Source: Alphaproteobacteria bacterium (lineage in GTDB: Bacteria > Pseudomonadota > Alphaproteobacteria > Micavibrionales > Micavibrionaceae). From it: 35,844 nucleotides of DNA. The stretch covers positions 1 through 35,844 of the forward strand of contig JASBUS010000082.1 of the NCBI GenBank assembly GCA_030147745.1, in the 5' to 3' direction. Under the pieces are notes generated by a model. The model was not told where the DNA came from. It saw only the letters and a program-made list of their open reading frames with translations, and did not search any database. Positions within the stretch are counted from its first letter, which is position 1; the number at the start of each line of letters is the position of its first letter. Of this stretch, positions 9,486-18,598 are shown piece after piece. Made by a program: the position numbers and the translations under genes.

Positions 9486-10361
9486 ATGCTCAGTTATCGT
9501 CACGCCTTTCATGCAGGTAATCATGCGGATGTTGTTAAACATATGGTTTGGGCGTTTGTGTTGAATTATCTTTGCCAGAAAGATAAGCCATTTTACGTGC
9601 ATGATAGTCATGCGGGTGCGGGGCTATATGAGCTGGCATCGGATATGATGCAAAAAAAGCAGGAATATCAATCGGGTATTTTGAGGCTTTTAGAAAATGA
9701 ATCTGCAATTGCTGCGCCAATATTAGCTGATTATTTGACGCTCATTCGTGGTTTTAATGATGGCGCGGGCAAAGATATTTCTGTCTATCCAGGGTCACCT
9801 AAAATCGCGCAGCATTATTTGCGTGCAAATGACCGCATGTTGATTACGGATTTGCATGGTACAGATGCGCCGCAGCTTAAAGCTTTATTTGCAGATGACG
9901 CGCGCATTCGCATTCAAAAGAAAGATGCCTATGATGGTTTGATTGCTGCCGTGCCGCCCAAAGAAGGGCGCGGCGCCATATTAATTGACCCATCTTATGA
10001 AGTTAAAGATGAATATGATATCCTGCCGAACCGTCTGGCAAAGGCGCTAACGCGTTTTATGAATGGTGTTTATATTGTGTGGTATCCAGTGCTCGGACGT
10101 CAAAAAACTGAGCATTTTATCAAACAGTTAGCGGCTGTTTTGAAATCAAAAAATGTAAAAAACCCATTGTCATCTTTGCGGGTTGAATTAAATGTTTTGC
10201 CTGACCGTGAAGATGGTTTTGGCATGGTGGGCTCGGGCCTTTATGTCGTAAATCCACCTTATACTCTTCGTCCAGCGCTTGACGCTGCGATGCCGGAGCT
10301 GGTGAAGTTTTTAGCGCCAGAAACGGGGCGTTTTATAATTGAAGAAAATAATCATCTATAA
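9486..10361 (+). CDS. rlmJ: 23S rRNA (adenine-2030-N6)-methyltransferase RlmJ
   Basis: The N-terminus MLSYRHAFHAGNHADVVKH is the hallmark of RlmJ (YhiR family), which methylates A2030 of 23S rRNA using S-adenosylmethionine. The catalytic motif is DPSYE (residues 168-172), one residue different from the DPPYE of E. coli. YVHDSHAGAG provides the SAM-binding loop. I chose ATG 9486, preceded by GAAGGAAAG, over an upstream in-frame TTG at 9465 because the family begins at MLSYRH. Length is 291 aa, near the usual 280. It diverges from the sensor kinase and is followed on the same strand by AMP nucleosidase, 59 bases away. Confidence 0.95.
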   Translation: MLSYRHAFHAGNHADVVKHMVWAFVLNYLCQKDKPFYVHDSHAGAGLYELASDMMQKKQEYQSGILRLLENESAIAAPILADYLTLIRGFNDGAGKDISVYPGSPKIAQHYLRANDRMLITDLHGTDAPQLKALFADDARIRIQKKDAYDGLIAAVPPKEGRGAILIDPSYEVKDEYDILPNRLAKALTRFMNGVYIVWYPVLGRQKTEHFIKQLAAVLKSKNVKNPLSSLRVELNVLPDREDGFGMVGSGLYVVNPPYTLRPALDAAMPELVKFLAPETGRFIIEENNHL

Positions 10362-10420
10362 AATAAGATTCTTCTGTGATAGTCTTGATATTAAATTGTT
10401 TTTGCCGATGAGAGGTTGAT

Positions 10421-11911
10421 TTGAAAAAAGTTTTAAAAACCAAAGATGTTGATAAAGCGATCGCATGTGTTGAGAAATTATATAATGAAGCTGTGGAGTA
10501 TCTGACAGGTTCATTTGTTGAATTTTCGCGCGGTAAACCGATTAAAGACAAGGTGCGTGCATATTATCCTTATGTGCGTATTGAGGCTGAAGCTGCAAAC
10601 CGTACAGATACACGCTATTCTTATGGTTTTGTTTCGCGCCCAGGTGTGTATCAAACAACGATCACGCGCCCAGATATTTTTGATTTTTACTATCGTGAAC
10701 AATTCTCTCAACTGATTAAAAACCACGACACACCGATTGAGGTCGGTATTTCCGATGTTGAAATTCCTTTGCATTTTGCTTTAGGCGAAGACTTTCACTT
10801 GGAAGAAACATTGGTTCAAGAGCAAATGGATAGTCTGCCATATTTATTCACGCAGCCTAATCTAGATAACCTTGATGACTCGATTGCCAATGGTACATAT
10901 TATAAATCACTTGATAGTGTTAGTCCGCTAGCTTTGTTTGAAGCGCAGCGCGTTGATTTAAGTTTGCTGCGTTTAAAACATTATACCGCAACCCATGCGA
11001 AGCATTTCCAAAACTATGTTATTTTTACAAACTATCAATTCTATATTGATGAGTTTATCAAAATTGGTCATGAGGTCATGCAAGAAACCGCTGACCCATT
11101 GCTGCGTGAAGTGCGCGAAGTTTATAGCGCCTTTGTTGAGCCAGGCAATAAAATTACGGCAAATAAAAATATCAAAGATAATCCTATAGTAAGTGAAGAG
11201 GGCACAAAGCTTTCGCGTATGCCGCAAATGCCAGCCTATCACTTAAAACGCGCGGATGGTTCAGGCATCACTATGGTGAATATTGGTGTTGGCCCATCTA
11301 ACGCGAAAACGATTACTGACCATATCGCGGTTTTACGTCCACATGCATGGTTAATGCTAGGGCACTGTGCAGGTCTGCGTAATTCTCAAAGTCTAGGGGA
11401 TTATGTGCTTGCCCATGGTTATTTGCGTGAAGATCATGTTTTGGATAAAGATCTAGATCCAACCATCCCAATTCCTGCGCTGTCAGAAATTCAAGTGGCA
11501 TTGGAGCAAGCTGTGGCGGAGGTAACGGGTCACCAAGGTTATGATCTAAAGAAATTAATGCGTACAGGTACGGTGGCAACAATTGACGACCGTAACTGGG
11601 AACTACGCCCAGCCATTAAGCAAAATCGCAAATTATCCCAAAGCCGTGCGATTGCTTTGGATATGGAATCAGGCACGATTGCGGCGAATGGTTTCCGCTT
11701 TCGTGTGCCATATGGCACATTGCTTTGTGTGTCGGATAAACCTTTACATGGGCAGTTAAAATTACCTGGTATGGCGGAGAGCTTCTATCGCCAACGCGTT
11801 GAACAGCATTTGCAGATTGGTCTGCGCACAATGTCGTTACTGCGTGAAATTGGCCCGGCGCGCCTGCATAGCCGTAAGCTGCGCTCCTTCTACGAAGTCG
11901 CCTTCCAATAA
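10421..11911 (+). CDS. amn: AMP nucleosidase
   Basis: Amn hydrolyses AMP to adenine and ribose 5-phosphate and helps set adenylate pools; it is cytoplasmic. The N-terminal AMP nucleosidase domain (YYPYVRIEAEA, RPGVYQTTITRPDIF) is followed by a PNP/UDP phosphorylase-type catalytic domain (TMVNIGVGPSNAKTITDHIA, LGHCAGLRNSQSLGDYV, ALDMESGTIAANG, VSDKPLHGQLK). The 496-aa length is close to the E. coli enzyme (484). The start is TTG at 10421, five bases after AGAGG; an ATG 12 bases upstream in frame is followed by a stop, so TTG is the only supported start. It may be cotranscribed with rlmJ. It converges on sppA, whose stop lies 26 bases downstream. Confidence 0.95.
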   Translation: MKKVLKTKDVDKAIACVEKLYNEAVEYLTGSFVEFSRGKPIKDKVRAYYPYVRIEAEAANRTDTRYSYGFVSRPGVYQTTITRPDIFDFYYREQFSQLIKNHDTPIEVGISDVEIPLHFALGEDFHLEETLVQEQMDSLPYLFTQPNLDNLDDSIANGTYYKSLDSVSPLALFEAQRVDLSLLRLKHYTATHAKHFQNYVIFTNYQFYIDEFIKIGHEVMQETADPLLREVREVYSAFVEPGNKITANKNIKDNPIVSEEGTKLSRMPQMPAYHLKRADGSGITMVNIGVGPSNAKTITDHIAVLRPHAWLMLGHCAGLRNSQSLGDYVLAHGYLREDHVLDKDLDPTIPIPALSEIQVALEQAVAEVTGHQGYDLKKLMRTGTVATIDDRNWELRPAIKQNRKLSQSRAIALDMESGTIAANGFRFRVPYGTLLCVSDKPLHGQLKLPGMAESFYRQRVEQHLQIGLRTMSLLREIGPARLHSRKLRSFYEVAFQ

Positions 11912-11929
11912 TCAATCAATAAAGTAGAG

Positions 11930-11950
11930 GATTGCCCTTAATGGGCAATC
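11930..11950. terminator. Hairpin between amn and sppA (weak or factor-dependent terminator)
   Basis: A perfect 8-bp inverted repeat GATTGCCC / GGGCAATC with a 5-base loop lies between the convergent genes and contains the sppA stop codon in its loop. No clean T run follows on either strand, so I call it only a possible terminator. Confidence 0.45.
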
Positions 11951-13914
11951 CGCACTGGACTGTAAACGGTGATGCCGTTTTGCTGTTTGACCTGCTGACC
12001 ATATTCAACGAAACCTGCAAGTGGCGTGTTGTTGATCGCGGCATGAATGTCGCCAATCTGCTGCGCAGTGGTCGCGATGTTTCCAACAGATACGCCGAGC
12101 AGCGAGAGAAGAGCATCTAGGCCAGCGCGTGGGCTTGGCACAATAACAACGCCAGCTTCTGAAGCATCGGCGTGACCAAGGTCTTTAGCGGCCCAGTTTA
12201 GGGCTGCATCCAAACCGCCAAGCTCATCAACCAATTTGTTTTCCTGTGCGCGTTTGCCGCTCCATACGCGTCCGCGCGCCAATTCGTCGGCGGATGAATA
12301 ACTTAAGTTACGGCCTTCAGCAACACGGTTCAGGAAGGCACTGTAAATTGTATCCATCATCTCGTTATAACGTTCAACGGCAGACTCGCTCATTGGGTTA
12401 TTGGTTGAGAATAAATCAGCATTTTCGGCTGTGTTGATGCCTTCCCAATTAACCATGGCTTTATCCCAAAGGCCGCTTAGGTCAAAACGGGCCCCGACAA
12501 CACCAATTGAACCTGTAATCGTCATTGGGTTCGCGAAGATATGATCCGCGGCGCTTGCAATCCAGTAACCACCAGAGGCACACATATAGCCCATAGACAC
12601 GACGACGCGCTTGCCTTCTTCTTTGGATTTAATCAAAGCGCGGCGCACGGTTTCAGATGCCTGTGGCGAGCCCCCAGGGCTGTCTATACGCAAAACAATT
12701 GTTTTAATGTCATCATTATGCGCAGCGTTATAAATATATTCAGCCAATTTTTCCGCGGAAATGACCGCAGGCTGTCCAACATCAAAACCATGATTTTGTG
12801 GCTCATACTGTACAATTGGGCCTTGTGCAAAAATCAGGGCAATTTCGCCTTTTTCATCGGCGGCATAACCAAGTTTCTCTTTGGCAATTTTGGACAATAT
12901 TTGCAGCGGGCTGATAATGCCATGCGTGTTGTAGCTAATATATTGGTCAAGGCTGATATATGGCACCATGTCATCTTCAGTGCCGTCGAGGGCTTTATTT
13001 AATTCATGAACAAGTTCATCGCCATAGCCTAAACGGTCAACTAGCTTAGCTTCTAAGGCTTCTTGGTCGGTTAGGACGCCAACATTGATATAGCTTTCGA
13101 AAATATTTTCGGCGATGCCGCGGCTTTCGCTAATCTGTTTTGAAAGTTGATCATGCATGTCATCAAGCAAGGCCTGCATCATTTCACGCTCTTCGGCGCC
13201 CATATCATTGCGTGCCATGCTGTCCATCGCGGATTTATATTCTTTGCGTTTAAAGACATTCGCCTTAACGCCGAACCAATCCATCAAGTCTTTCATATAA
13301 GGCGTTTCAGTATGAAAACCTGTGAGCGACAGCATACCAACAGGCTGCATCCAAATTTCATCAAAGATTGATGCAATGTAATAACCGCTAATGCCCGAGC
13401 CAGTGACTTCATAAGACGGGGCATAAACGCGCATTGGTTTATTGCTTTCTTTGAAATCAAGAATTGCTTCACGTAATTCACTTAACTGTGGCGGCGGGTA
13501 ATTGCCCGGCTGGAGTTCAAGGACAAAGGCCGCAATGCTTGGGTCTTCTTTCGCGTGCTTTAGGGCTTCGATGATTTCATAAAGTGATGGTTTGGAAATG
13601 CCGAAAGCCGCCAATACAGGGTCTTTTTGTGGTTTTTCAGGGATTGCGCCTTTTAGTGTCATTTGTAAAACCATCTTTGGTGGCAATTCAACGCCGCCTT
13701 TAGGCATAGTCGCCTGCACATAAAGCGATGAAATGACCGCGCTCGCGATAATAAAGAGGCCAAGCACTGTACAGAGTTTAAGGAAATTGCGCCAAATCCA
13801 TTTAATGATACCAACCAAGATAGATGGGCGATGCGTAGCTGCAGGCGCGACCGTTTTTGCGGGGGCGGTGTAGAATAAATTTTTCTTAGAAAAACGTTTG
13901 CCGTTAAATTTCAT
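11938..13914 (-). CDS. sppA: Signal peptide peptidase SppA, long (67K) type
   Basis: SppA is an inner-membrane serine protease that degrades cleaved signal peptides from the periplasmic side. One N-terminal membrane anchor is seen (about residues 38-66, after a basic cytoplasmic stretch). Two tandem S49 domains follow. The general-base lysine is Lys227 in the first repeat (EYKSAMDSMARNDM, matching YKSA of E. coli). The nucleophile is Ser447 in the second (MCASGGYWIA), preceded by RIDSPGGSPQAS. Length 658 aa is slightly above E. coli (618). ATG 13914 follows AAGGGA. The gene diverges from the beta-lactamase-fold hydrolase with 130 bases between. Both catalytic residues are present, so activity is expected. 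Confidence 0.96.
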   Translation of the reverse strand: MKFNGKRFSKKNLFYTAPAKTVAPAATHRPSILVGIIKWIWRNFLKLCTVLGLFIIASAVISSLYVQATMPKGGVELPPKMVLQMTLKGAIPEKPQKDPVLAAFGISKPSLYEIIEALKHAKEDPSIAAFVLELQPGNYPPPQLSELREAILDFKESNKPMRVYAPSYEVTGSGISGYYIASIFDEIWMQPVGMLSLTGFHTETPYMKDLMDWFGVKANVFKRKEYKSAMDSMARNDMGAEEREMMQALLDDMHDQLSKQISESRGIAENIFESYINVGVLTDQEALEAKLVDRLGYGDELVHELNKALDGTEDDMVPYISLDQYISYNTHGIISPLQILSKIAKEKLGYAADEKGEIALIFAQGPIVQYEPQNHGFDVGQPAVISAEKLAEYIYNAAHNDDIKTIVLRIDSPGGSPQASETVRRALIKSKEEGKRVVVSMGYMCASGGYWIASAADHIFANPMTITGSIGVVGARFDLSGLWDKAMVNWEGINTAENADLFSTNNPMSESAVERYNEMMDTIYSAFLNRVAEGRNLSYSSADELARGRVWSGKRAQENKLVDELGGLDAALNWAAKDLGHADASEAGVVIVPSPRAGLDALLSLLGVSVGNIATTAQQIGDIHAAINNTPLAGFVEYGQQVKQQNGITVYSPVRIAH

Positions 13915-14044
13915 ACTAATCCCTTTGCAAAAACGTAAGAAAACATTAATCTTGTATATGATAAAAAGAATAAGCTGTCCAGTATGAGGGTGGGGGCCTG
14001 ATGATGGATGTGAGTAAAATTTTGTATTATTTGTAAAGGCCTTA

Positions 14045-15694
14045 TTGCGCGTGACAACCCAACCGCAGGAAATAAATAACCCAAACCAGATAGAGTTAAA
14101 TCAGCTATCCAAAGCGCTTCAGAATAGTTGTCGTTCGGGTATGGCCTTTGCTGTGCTTAAAAAGGGTGAAGTTTTAATCAAAAATTATTTTGGTTATGCC
14201 GATATGACTCATAAAGTCGCTGTGGGGGAGCAAACAAAATTCCCGCTCGCGTCAATCAGTAAAATTTATACCTCTGTCATCTTGCACAAACTCGCTGCCG
14301 AAGGGCGAGTCGATTTAAACAAGATGCTAAATCACTACGTGCCTGATACCGAAGGTGCAGGGAATGTCACTATTCGTAATGTGCTGTTAATGACGGCGGG
14401 GCTCTGTGATGCTTTTGAAATGTTCCTTATTTCGGGCATTGGCAATTTGGTATCCCATGATATTGAGGATCATTACCTCGGCGAAAATATCTTCATGACC
14501 GAATCTGTGCATTTCAAAGATAAGTTTATCTATAGCAATTCGGGTTATATTTTCTTGGCTAAGCTGATTGAGAATGTAACGGGCCTAACTTACGAACAGG
14601 CATTAAATGAATATATTTTCACGCCGCTGCAGTTAAACCATACGGATTATTTTGATGGGCAGTGGCGTGTCGTCGATTCATTGGCAATCCCGAATATCTA
14701 CCAACAAAACAAAGATGATGCCGACGGAAACGAAAATTATATAGGCCGTTTTTACCGCAATATGGCAGGTGCTGGGCATTTGGCAGCCAATTTAGATGAT
14801 ATGATCGCCTTCGCGGAAATGTTGCGCAGTCTTAAATTAGGTGATGTTGACCTCTCGCCAATGCTTAAAAAACGTCCATTAGCCGGCGATACACCAAGCT
14901 TTTATGGCGCAGGGCTACAAATTATTCCGCTCAATCAACGCCGCCATATCTATGGCCATAGCGGGTCATATTACGGCATTAAGACGGCCTTATTCATTGA
15001 GCCTGAATCTGAAACTGTGGTTGTCATTCTTTCAAATGATAATGATATTGAGGCCGTTAAATGGGCGGCGCGCTTAATTGCGGCGGCAAGTGGGGCGGAT
15101 TTAATGTTTCCGCTTATGGCTGATGATGCTGAAACGGAAACACAAGACGAACAATGGATTTGCGCCCAAACGGGGCTGCACATCACATTAGCGCGCGGCA
15201 AGCACCCGCAAAAGATTTCACTTTATGGCGAAACGAAAGATTTAATCTTTATTGGTGATGGGCGCTACATGGTGCCTTATGCGTTATTCTCGATCATACT
15301 GCATATTAAGGATGCGCAAAACATGTCGTTAAATGTCGGCGGGATTATGCATGACCTTGTCCCGATCGCGGCTGTAACGCCGCCGCCGCAAAATGTCATG
15401 GAATATGTCGGGCGTTATAAAAACCCACATTCTGATTTGGAAATGAATGTTAAAATGGTGCCAAAGCAGGGCTTAAGCCTACAGTTTGGTGGCAGCTTTA
15501 ACGCGGTGCGTGATGCACATTTAACCGCGCTCGCTAAGGACTATTTCACCTGCACAGTGCAGGAAAGCAACGGCACGCCAACGACGCTGTATTTGAAATT
15601 TGAGCGCGAACAATTTTCGCAGATGATCTCAGGCATAACCATTCACCAAATGCGCGTCCCGCAATTGAGTTATCGTCGTTTAAAAACAATCTAA
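14045..15694 (+). CDS. Serine beta-lactamase-fold hydrolase (class C / DD-peptidase / esterase family)
   Basis: The three motifs of the beta-lactamase/penicillin-binding-protein superfamily (PF00144) are present: SxxK at Ser70-Lys73 (FPLASISKIYT), YSN at Tyr163-Asn165 (FIYSNSGYIF) and HSG at His305-Gly307 (IYGHSGSYYG). These proteins include D,D-peptidases, esterases and class C beta-lactamases; the substrate cannot be assigned. The C-terminal 170 residues form a separate beta-rich region. No signal peptide is seen, which is unusual for a cell-wall enzyme and favours an intracellular esterase or peptidase. The start is uncertain: TTG 14045 (AAAGG five bases before) or GTG 14051, two codons later. 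The gene stands alone and converges on the Lrp-type regulator gene, with 12 bases between. Confidence 0.88.
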   Translation: MRVTTQPQEINNPNQIELNQLSKALQNSCRSGMAFAVLKKGEVLIKNYFGYADMTHKVAVGEQTKFPLASISKIYTSVILHKLAAEGRVDLNKMLNHYVPDTEGAGNVTIRNVLLMTAGLCDAFEMFLISGIGNLVSHDIEDHYLGENIFMTESVHFKDKFIYSNSGYIFLAKLIENVTGLTYEQALNEYIFTPLQLNHTDYFDGQWRVVDSLAIPNIYQQNKDDADGNENYIGRFYRNMAGAGHLAANLDDMIAFAEMLRSLKLGDVDLSPMLKKRPLAGDTPSFYGAGLQIIPLNQRRHIYGHSGSYYGIKTALFIEPESETVVVILSNDNDIEAVKWAARLIAAASGADLMFPLMADDAETETQDEQWICAQTGLHITLARGKHPQKISLYGETKDLIFIGDGRYMVPYALFSIILHIKDAQNMSLNVGGIMHDLVPIAAVTPPPQNVMEYVGRYKNPHSDLEMNVKMVPKQGLSLQFGGSFNAVRDAHLTALAKDYFTCTVQESNGTPTTLYLKFEREQFSQMISGITIHQMRVPQLSYRRLKTI

Positions 15695-15706
15695 ACTGAA
15701 CTGAAA

Positions 15707-16177
15707 TTATTTAATAGGAATACCCGGAACGGCTTTGGCGTTACGCATCACCATTGATGAGCGCACGGAATCGACGTTAGGTGTCGCGGTCAATTCGTTG
15801 GAAATAAAGTTTTGGTATTCTTCCCATTCTTTCGCAACGATTTTAAGCAAGAAATCAGTCTCGCCTGAAATAAGGTAACATTCACGCACCAAATCCCATT
15901 TCGTGACAAGTTCTTCAAAGGCGCGCAGGTCTTTGTCGGTCTGTGAAGCCAATTTCACATTCGCGAAAACGGAAATACCGTAACCAAGCGCTGATTTGTC
16001 GATATCCGCATGGTAACCTTTAATGATGCCAGCTTCTTCCAATGCGTTAACGCGGCGTAGGCAAGGCGGCGCTGAAATGCCTGCAATTTTGGCGAGTTCA
16101 ACATTGGTGATGCGCCCATCATTTTGAAGGGTTTCTAGAATAGTCTTGTCAATTTTATCTAGCTTTTTATTGGTCAT
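15707..16177 (-). CDS. Lrp/AsnC-family transcriptional regulator
   Basis: A 156-aa Lrp/AsnC protein. The N-terminal winged helix-turn-helix (LDKIDKTILETLQNDGRITNVELAKIAGIS then CLRRVNALEEAGIIKGY) is followed by an effector-binding RAM/ActR domain (FANVKL, GETDFLLKIVA). These regulators act as octamers or dimers that sense amino acids. It diverges from the ELM1-trxB-LysR cluster across 191 bases of very AT-rich DNA. In Sinorhizobium, as I recall it, an lrp-like gene (lrp3), trxB and lsrB lie together, so this may be the positional equivalent. Autoregulation and control of the divergent cluster are likely for the family but not demonstrated by a recognisable site here. Confidence 0.93.
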   Translation of the reverse strand: MTNKKLDKIDKTILETLQNDGRITNVELAKIAGISAPPCLRRVNALEEAGIIKGYHADIDKSALGYGISVFANVKLASQTDKDLRAFEELVTKWDLVRECYLISGETDFLLKIVAKEWEEYQNFISNELTATPNVDSVRSSMVMRNAKAVPGIPIK

Positions 16178-16295
16178 CGACGTCCGTGGCCTTTACGATT
16201 ATTGCGTTAACTTGAATAAATATTATAAATTTGATTTTAATTCTGAACAATTGTTATTTAATGAATATTCAGATAAATCTATAATCTTTATATAG

Positions 16296-16325
16296 TTCAA
16301 GGGCAAGGGGGAAAAAGGCTATAAT
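16296..16325 (+). promoter_or_regulatory. Candidate sigma-70 promoter for the ELM1-family gene
   Basis: A perfect TATAAT at 16320-16325 lies 18 bases after a poor -35 (TTCAAG, 16296-16301) in the AT-rich lrp/ELM1 spacer. It would give a leader of about 37 bases without a Shine-Dalgarno. Another -10-like TATAAT lies near 16280. Low certainty. Confidence 0.35.
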
Positions 16326-16368
16326 CTGTATTTAACGCTTTGCAAAACCATGTGCGCCACTTATTTTA

Positions 16369-17388
16369 ATGACTATGAGCATAGAAAATCCATCACAAGC
16401 CCCGCTAAATATTTGGGTCATCACCGAAGGAATTGCCGGCACTGAAAATCAGTGTATCGGCGTGGCGGAACGTATGGCTGACCTTATGCCTGCATCTCAT
16501 AAAGTGATGCGTGTTACTCTTAAACAGCCTTGGCAGACATTGTCGCCATATATTGGCGGCGGCGGCGCACATATATATGCGGCGGGCAGCGATGTCCCAG
16601 ACGCGCCTTGGCCTGATTTAGTCATTGCCTCGGGACGCAAAGCGATCGCACCCGCCTTACATATAAAAAAACAAAGTCAGGGCCGCACGCTTGTGGTGCA
16701 GCTCCAAGACCCACGCTGGGCAGCGGGTAAGTTTGATTTAGTCGCCGTGCCATTTCATGATCGCTATCGCGGGCAAAATGCGTTTGTCACCCACGCAACG
16801 CCGAACCGTATTTGCGCGGCGAAGCTACGTAGTGAAGCGGCGCTATGGTTATTGCCGCAAGGATGGGTAGAAGCTAAGCCAAAGGGGCGTATTGCCGTGT
16901 TGATTGGCGGTAAAAGTAAGGCCTATGATTTTACGGATGAGACGGCGCAGAATTTAATCACGATGGTTAAGAATTTTGCAGCGGCGGATTATCAAGTCAT
17001 GGTCACGGCCTCACGCCGCACAGGCGCTGATAATTACAAAATGTTATCTGATGGCCTAACAGGGCAGGATAATATTTATTTCTGGGATGGGCAGGGGCAT
17101 AACCCATATTTTGCGTTTTTGGCGGCGGCGGATCATATCATTGTTACGCCAGATAGCGCATCGATGCTGTCCGAAGCAGCGAGTACAGGCAAGGCGGTCT
17201 ATGTGCTTGATTTACCGGGTGGTAATGCCAAATTTGCGCGCTTCCATGACCATATGGCGGAAATTGGCGCGGTACAAAAAATGGATGCGCAAAATGCTGC
17301 GCTGAACTTTTCGCCGCGTATGGTTTTGAATGACGCCGCATTAATCGCCGAAAAAATACGCGAATTAATCGCGGATAAATGCGCCTAG
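16369..17388 (+). CDS. ELM1/GtrOC1-family putative nucleoside-diphosphate-sugar epimerase
   Basis: A 339-aa protein of the mitochondrial fission ELM1-like family (PF06258), common in Alphaproteobacteria and plants. Seen here are IWVITEGIAGTENQCIGVAE at the N-terminus, PDLVIASGRKAIAPAL, VVQLQDPRW, VLIGGKSKAYDF, VTASRRTG and, near the C-terminus, TPDSASMLSEAASTGKAVYVL. The fold is glycosyltransferase-B-like, with the last block resembling a nucleotide-sugar-binding region; bacterial function is not firmly established. No signal peptide. No clear ribosome binding site precedes either ATG 16369 or ATG 16375, so the exact start is open. It is followed 134 bases later by trxB. Confidence 0.88.
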   Translation: MTMSIENPSQAPLNIWVITEGIAGTENQCIGVAERMADLMPASHKVMRVTLKQPWQTLSPYIGGGGAHIYAAGSDVPDAPWPDLVIASGRKAIAPALHIKKQSQGRTLVVQLQDPRWAAGKFDLVAVPFHDRYRGQNAFVTHATPNRICAAKLRSEAALWLLPQGWVEAKPKGRIAVLIGGKSKAYDFTDETAQNLITMVKNFAAADYQVMVTASRRTGADNYKMLSDGLTGQDNIYFWDGQGHNPYFAFLAAADHIIVTPDSASMLSEAASTGKAVYVLDLPGGNAKFARFHDHMAEIGAVQKMDAQNAALNFSPRMVLNDAALIAEKIRELIADKCA

Positions 17389-17453
17389 CCCCTTGCGCAG
17401 GCCGATTCACCCCGCTAAGAGTAATTAATCAGCATTTGAAAATATAAAAGATT

Positions 17454-17476
17454 GCCCCATATCAATGAAATGGGGC
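17454..17476. other. Inverted repeat between the ELM1-family gene and trxB
   Basis: A 7-bp perfect stem GCCCCAT / ATGGGGC with a 9-base loop is followed by a self-complementary CTGCATGCAG. No immediate T run follows. It could be a weak terminator, or an RNA structure in the trxB leader that starts about 45 bases before the start codon. Confidence 0.4.
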
Positions 17477-17522
17477 TGCATGCAGTTTTAGACGACAAGA
17501 AGAAAAAGAAAGAGATTGAGCG

Positions 17523-18512
17523 ATGTCCGCGCAACATTACACAAAAGTTTTGATTATTGGTTCAGGCCCTGCGGGCTATACAGCGGCGATTTATGCGGCG
17601 CGTGCAAATTTGGAACCGATGTTAGTTTCTGGTGATAAACCAGGCGGTCAATTGACAATTACGACAGATGTTGAAAACTACCCAGGCTTTGCTGATCCAA
17701 TCCAAGGTCCTTGGTTAATGGAACAAATGAAGGCGCAGGCTGAAAATGTCGGCACTAAAATTATTTCGGCAATGATCAAAGATGTCGATTTCTCATCACG
17801 CCCATTCAAAGCTTTTGCAGATAATGGCGATGTTATTGAGGCTGAGACGGTTGTCATTAGCACAGGCGCAACAGCACGCTGGCTTGGCACAGAAGGTGAA
17901 GAGAAATATCGCGGCTTTGGCGTATCTGCATGTGCGACATGTGATGGCTTCTTCTACCGTAACCGTGAAGTCGCTGTCATTGGCGGTGGTAACTCTGCTG
18001 TGGAAGAGGCATTGTTCCTGACAAACTTCGCAAGCAAAGTGACATTAATCCACCGCCGCGATGAATTGCGCGCTGAACGCATCATGCAAGAGCGTCTATT
18101 CGCGCATGAAAAAGTCGAAGTGATTTGGGATAGCGTTATTGAAGAATTTGTAGGCGAACAGCCAGAAGGTATGCCTATGCCGGGCTTGACGGGCCTTAAA
18201 ATACGAAACGTTAAGAATAATAACGTGAGCGAACTTAAAGTCGATGGCGCCTTTGTCGCGATTGGTCATGACCCAGCAACATCTGTATTTAAAGATAAAC
18301 TGGATATGGATGACGAAGGTTATATCATCAGCGCATCAAACAGCACCGCAACCAACATTCCTGGTGTATTCGCGGCGGGTGATGTGACGGATAAAATCTA
18401 TCGTCAGGCGGTAACGGCGGCGGGCATGGGCTGTATGGCCGCGCTTGAAGCGGACCGTTTCATCGCGGAACATGGTTTGTCTAAAAAAAACTCTGAAGCC
18501 GTAGCGGCGTAA
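17523..18512 (+). CDS. trxB: Thioredoxin reductase (NADPH)
   Basis: TrxB transfers electrons from NADPH through FAD to thioredoxin. The FAD-binding IIGSGPAGYTAA opens the protein. The redox-active pair is Cys137-Cys140 in CATCDG, and the NADPH-binding motif VIGGGNSAVEEALFL with HRRD follows. The second FAD motif near the C-terminus is GVFAAGDVTDKIYRQAVTAAGMG. At 329 aa it has the usual low-molecular-weight form. It is followed 86 bases later by the LysR regulator, a conserved alphaproteobacterial pairing that suggests redox-linked regulation. No strong Shine-Dalgarno, but a purine-rich stretch (AAGAAAAAGAAAGAGA) precedes the ATG. Confidence 0.97.
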   Translation: MSAQHYTKVLIIGSGPAGYTAAIYAARANLEPMLVSGDKPGGQLTITTDVENYPGFADPIQGPWLMEQMKAQAENVGTKIISAMIKDVDFSSRPFKAFADNGDVIEAETVVISTGATARWLGTEGEEKYRGFGVSACATCDGFFYRNREVAVIGGGNSAVEEALFLTNFASKVTLIHRRDELRAERIMQERLFAHEKVEVIWDSVIEEFVGEQPEGMPMPGLTGLKIRNVKNNNVSELKVDGAFVAIGHDPATSVFKDKLDMDDEGYIISASNSTATNIPGVFAAGDVTDKIYRQAVTAAGMGCMAALEADRFIAEHGLSKKNSEAVAA

Positions 18513-18598
18513 AACACTGTTTTTGTTTTAGTCTGTTTATGGGCGTGTTATAAATAAAGCAGATTATTGATTTGCTTTAGAAAATAGGGACATCGCCC

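Noticed and set aside
9951-10020. Catalytic defect in RlmJ because DPSYE replaces DPPYE
   Set aside because: Only one residue differs, and the Asp, Tyr and Glu remain; the rest of the protein is normal, so inactivity is not supported.
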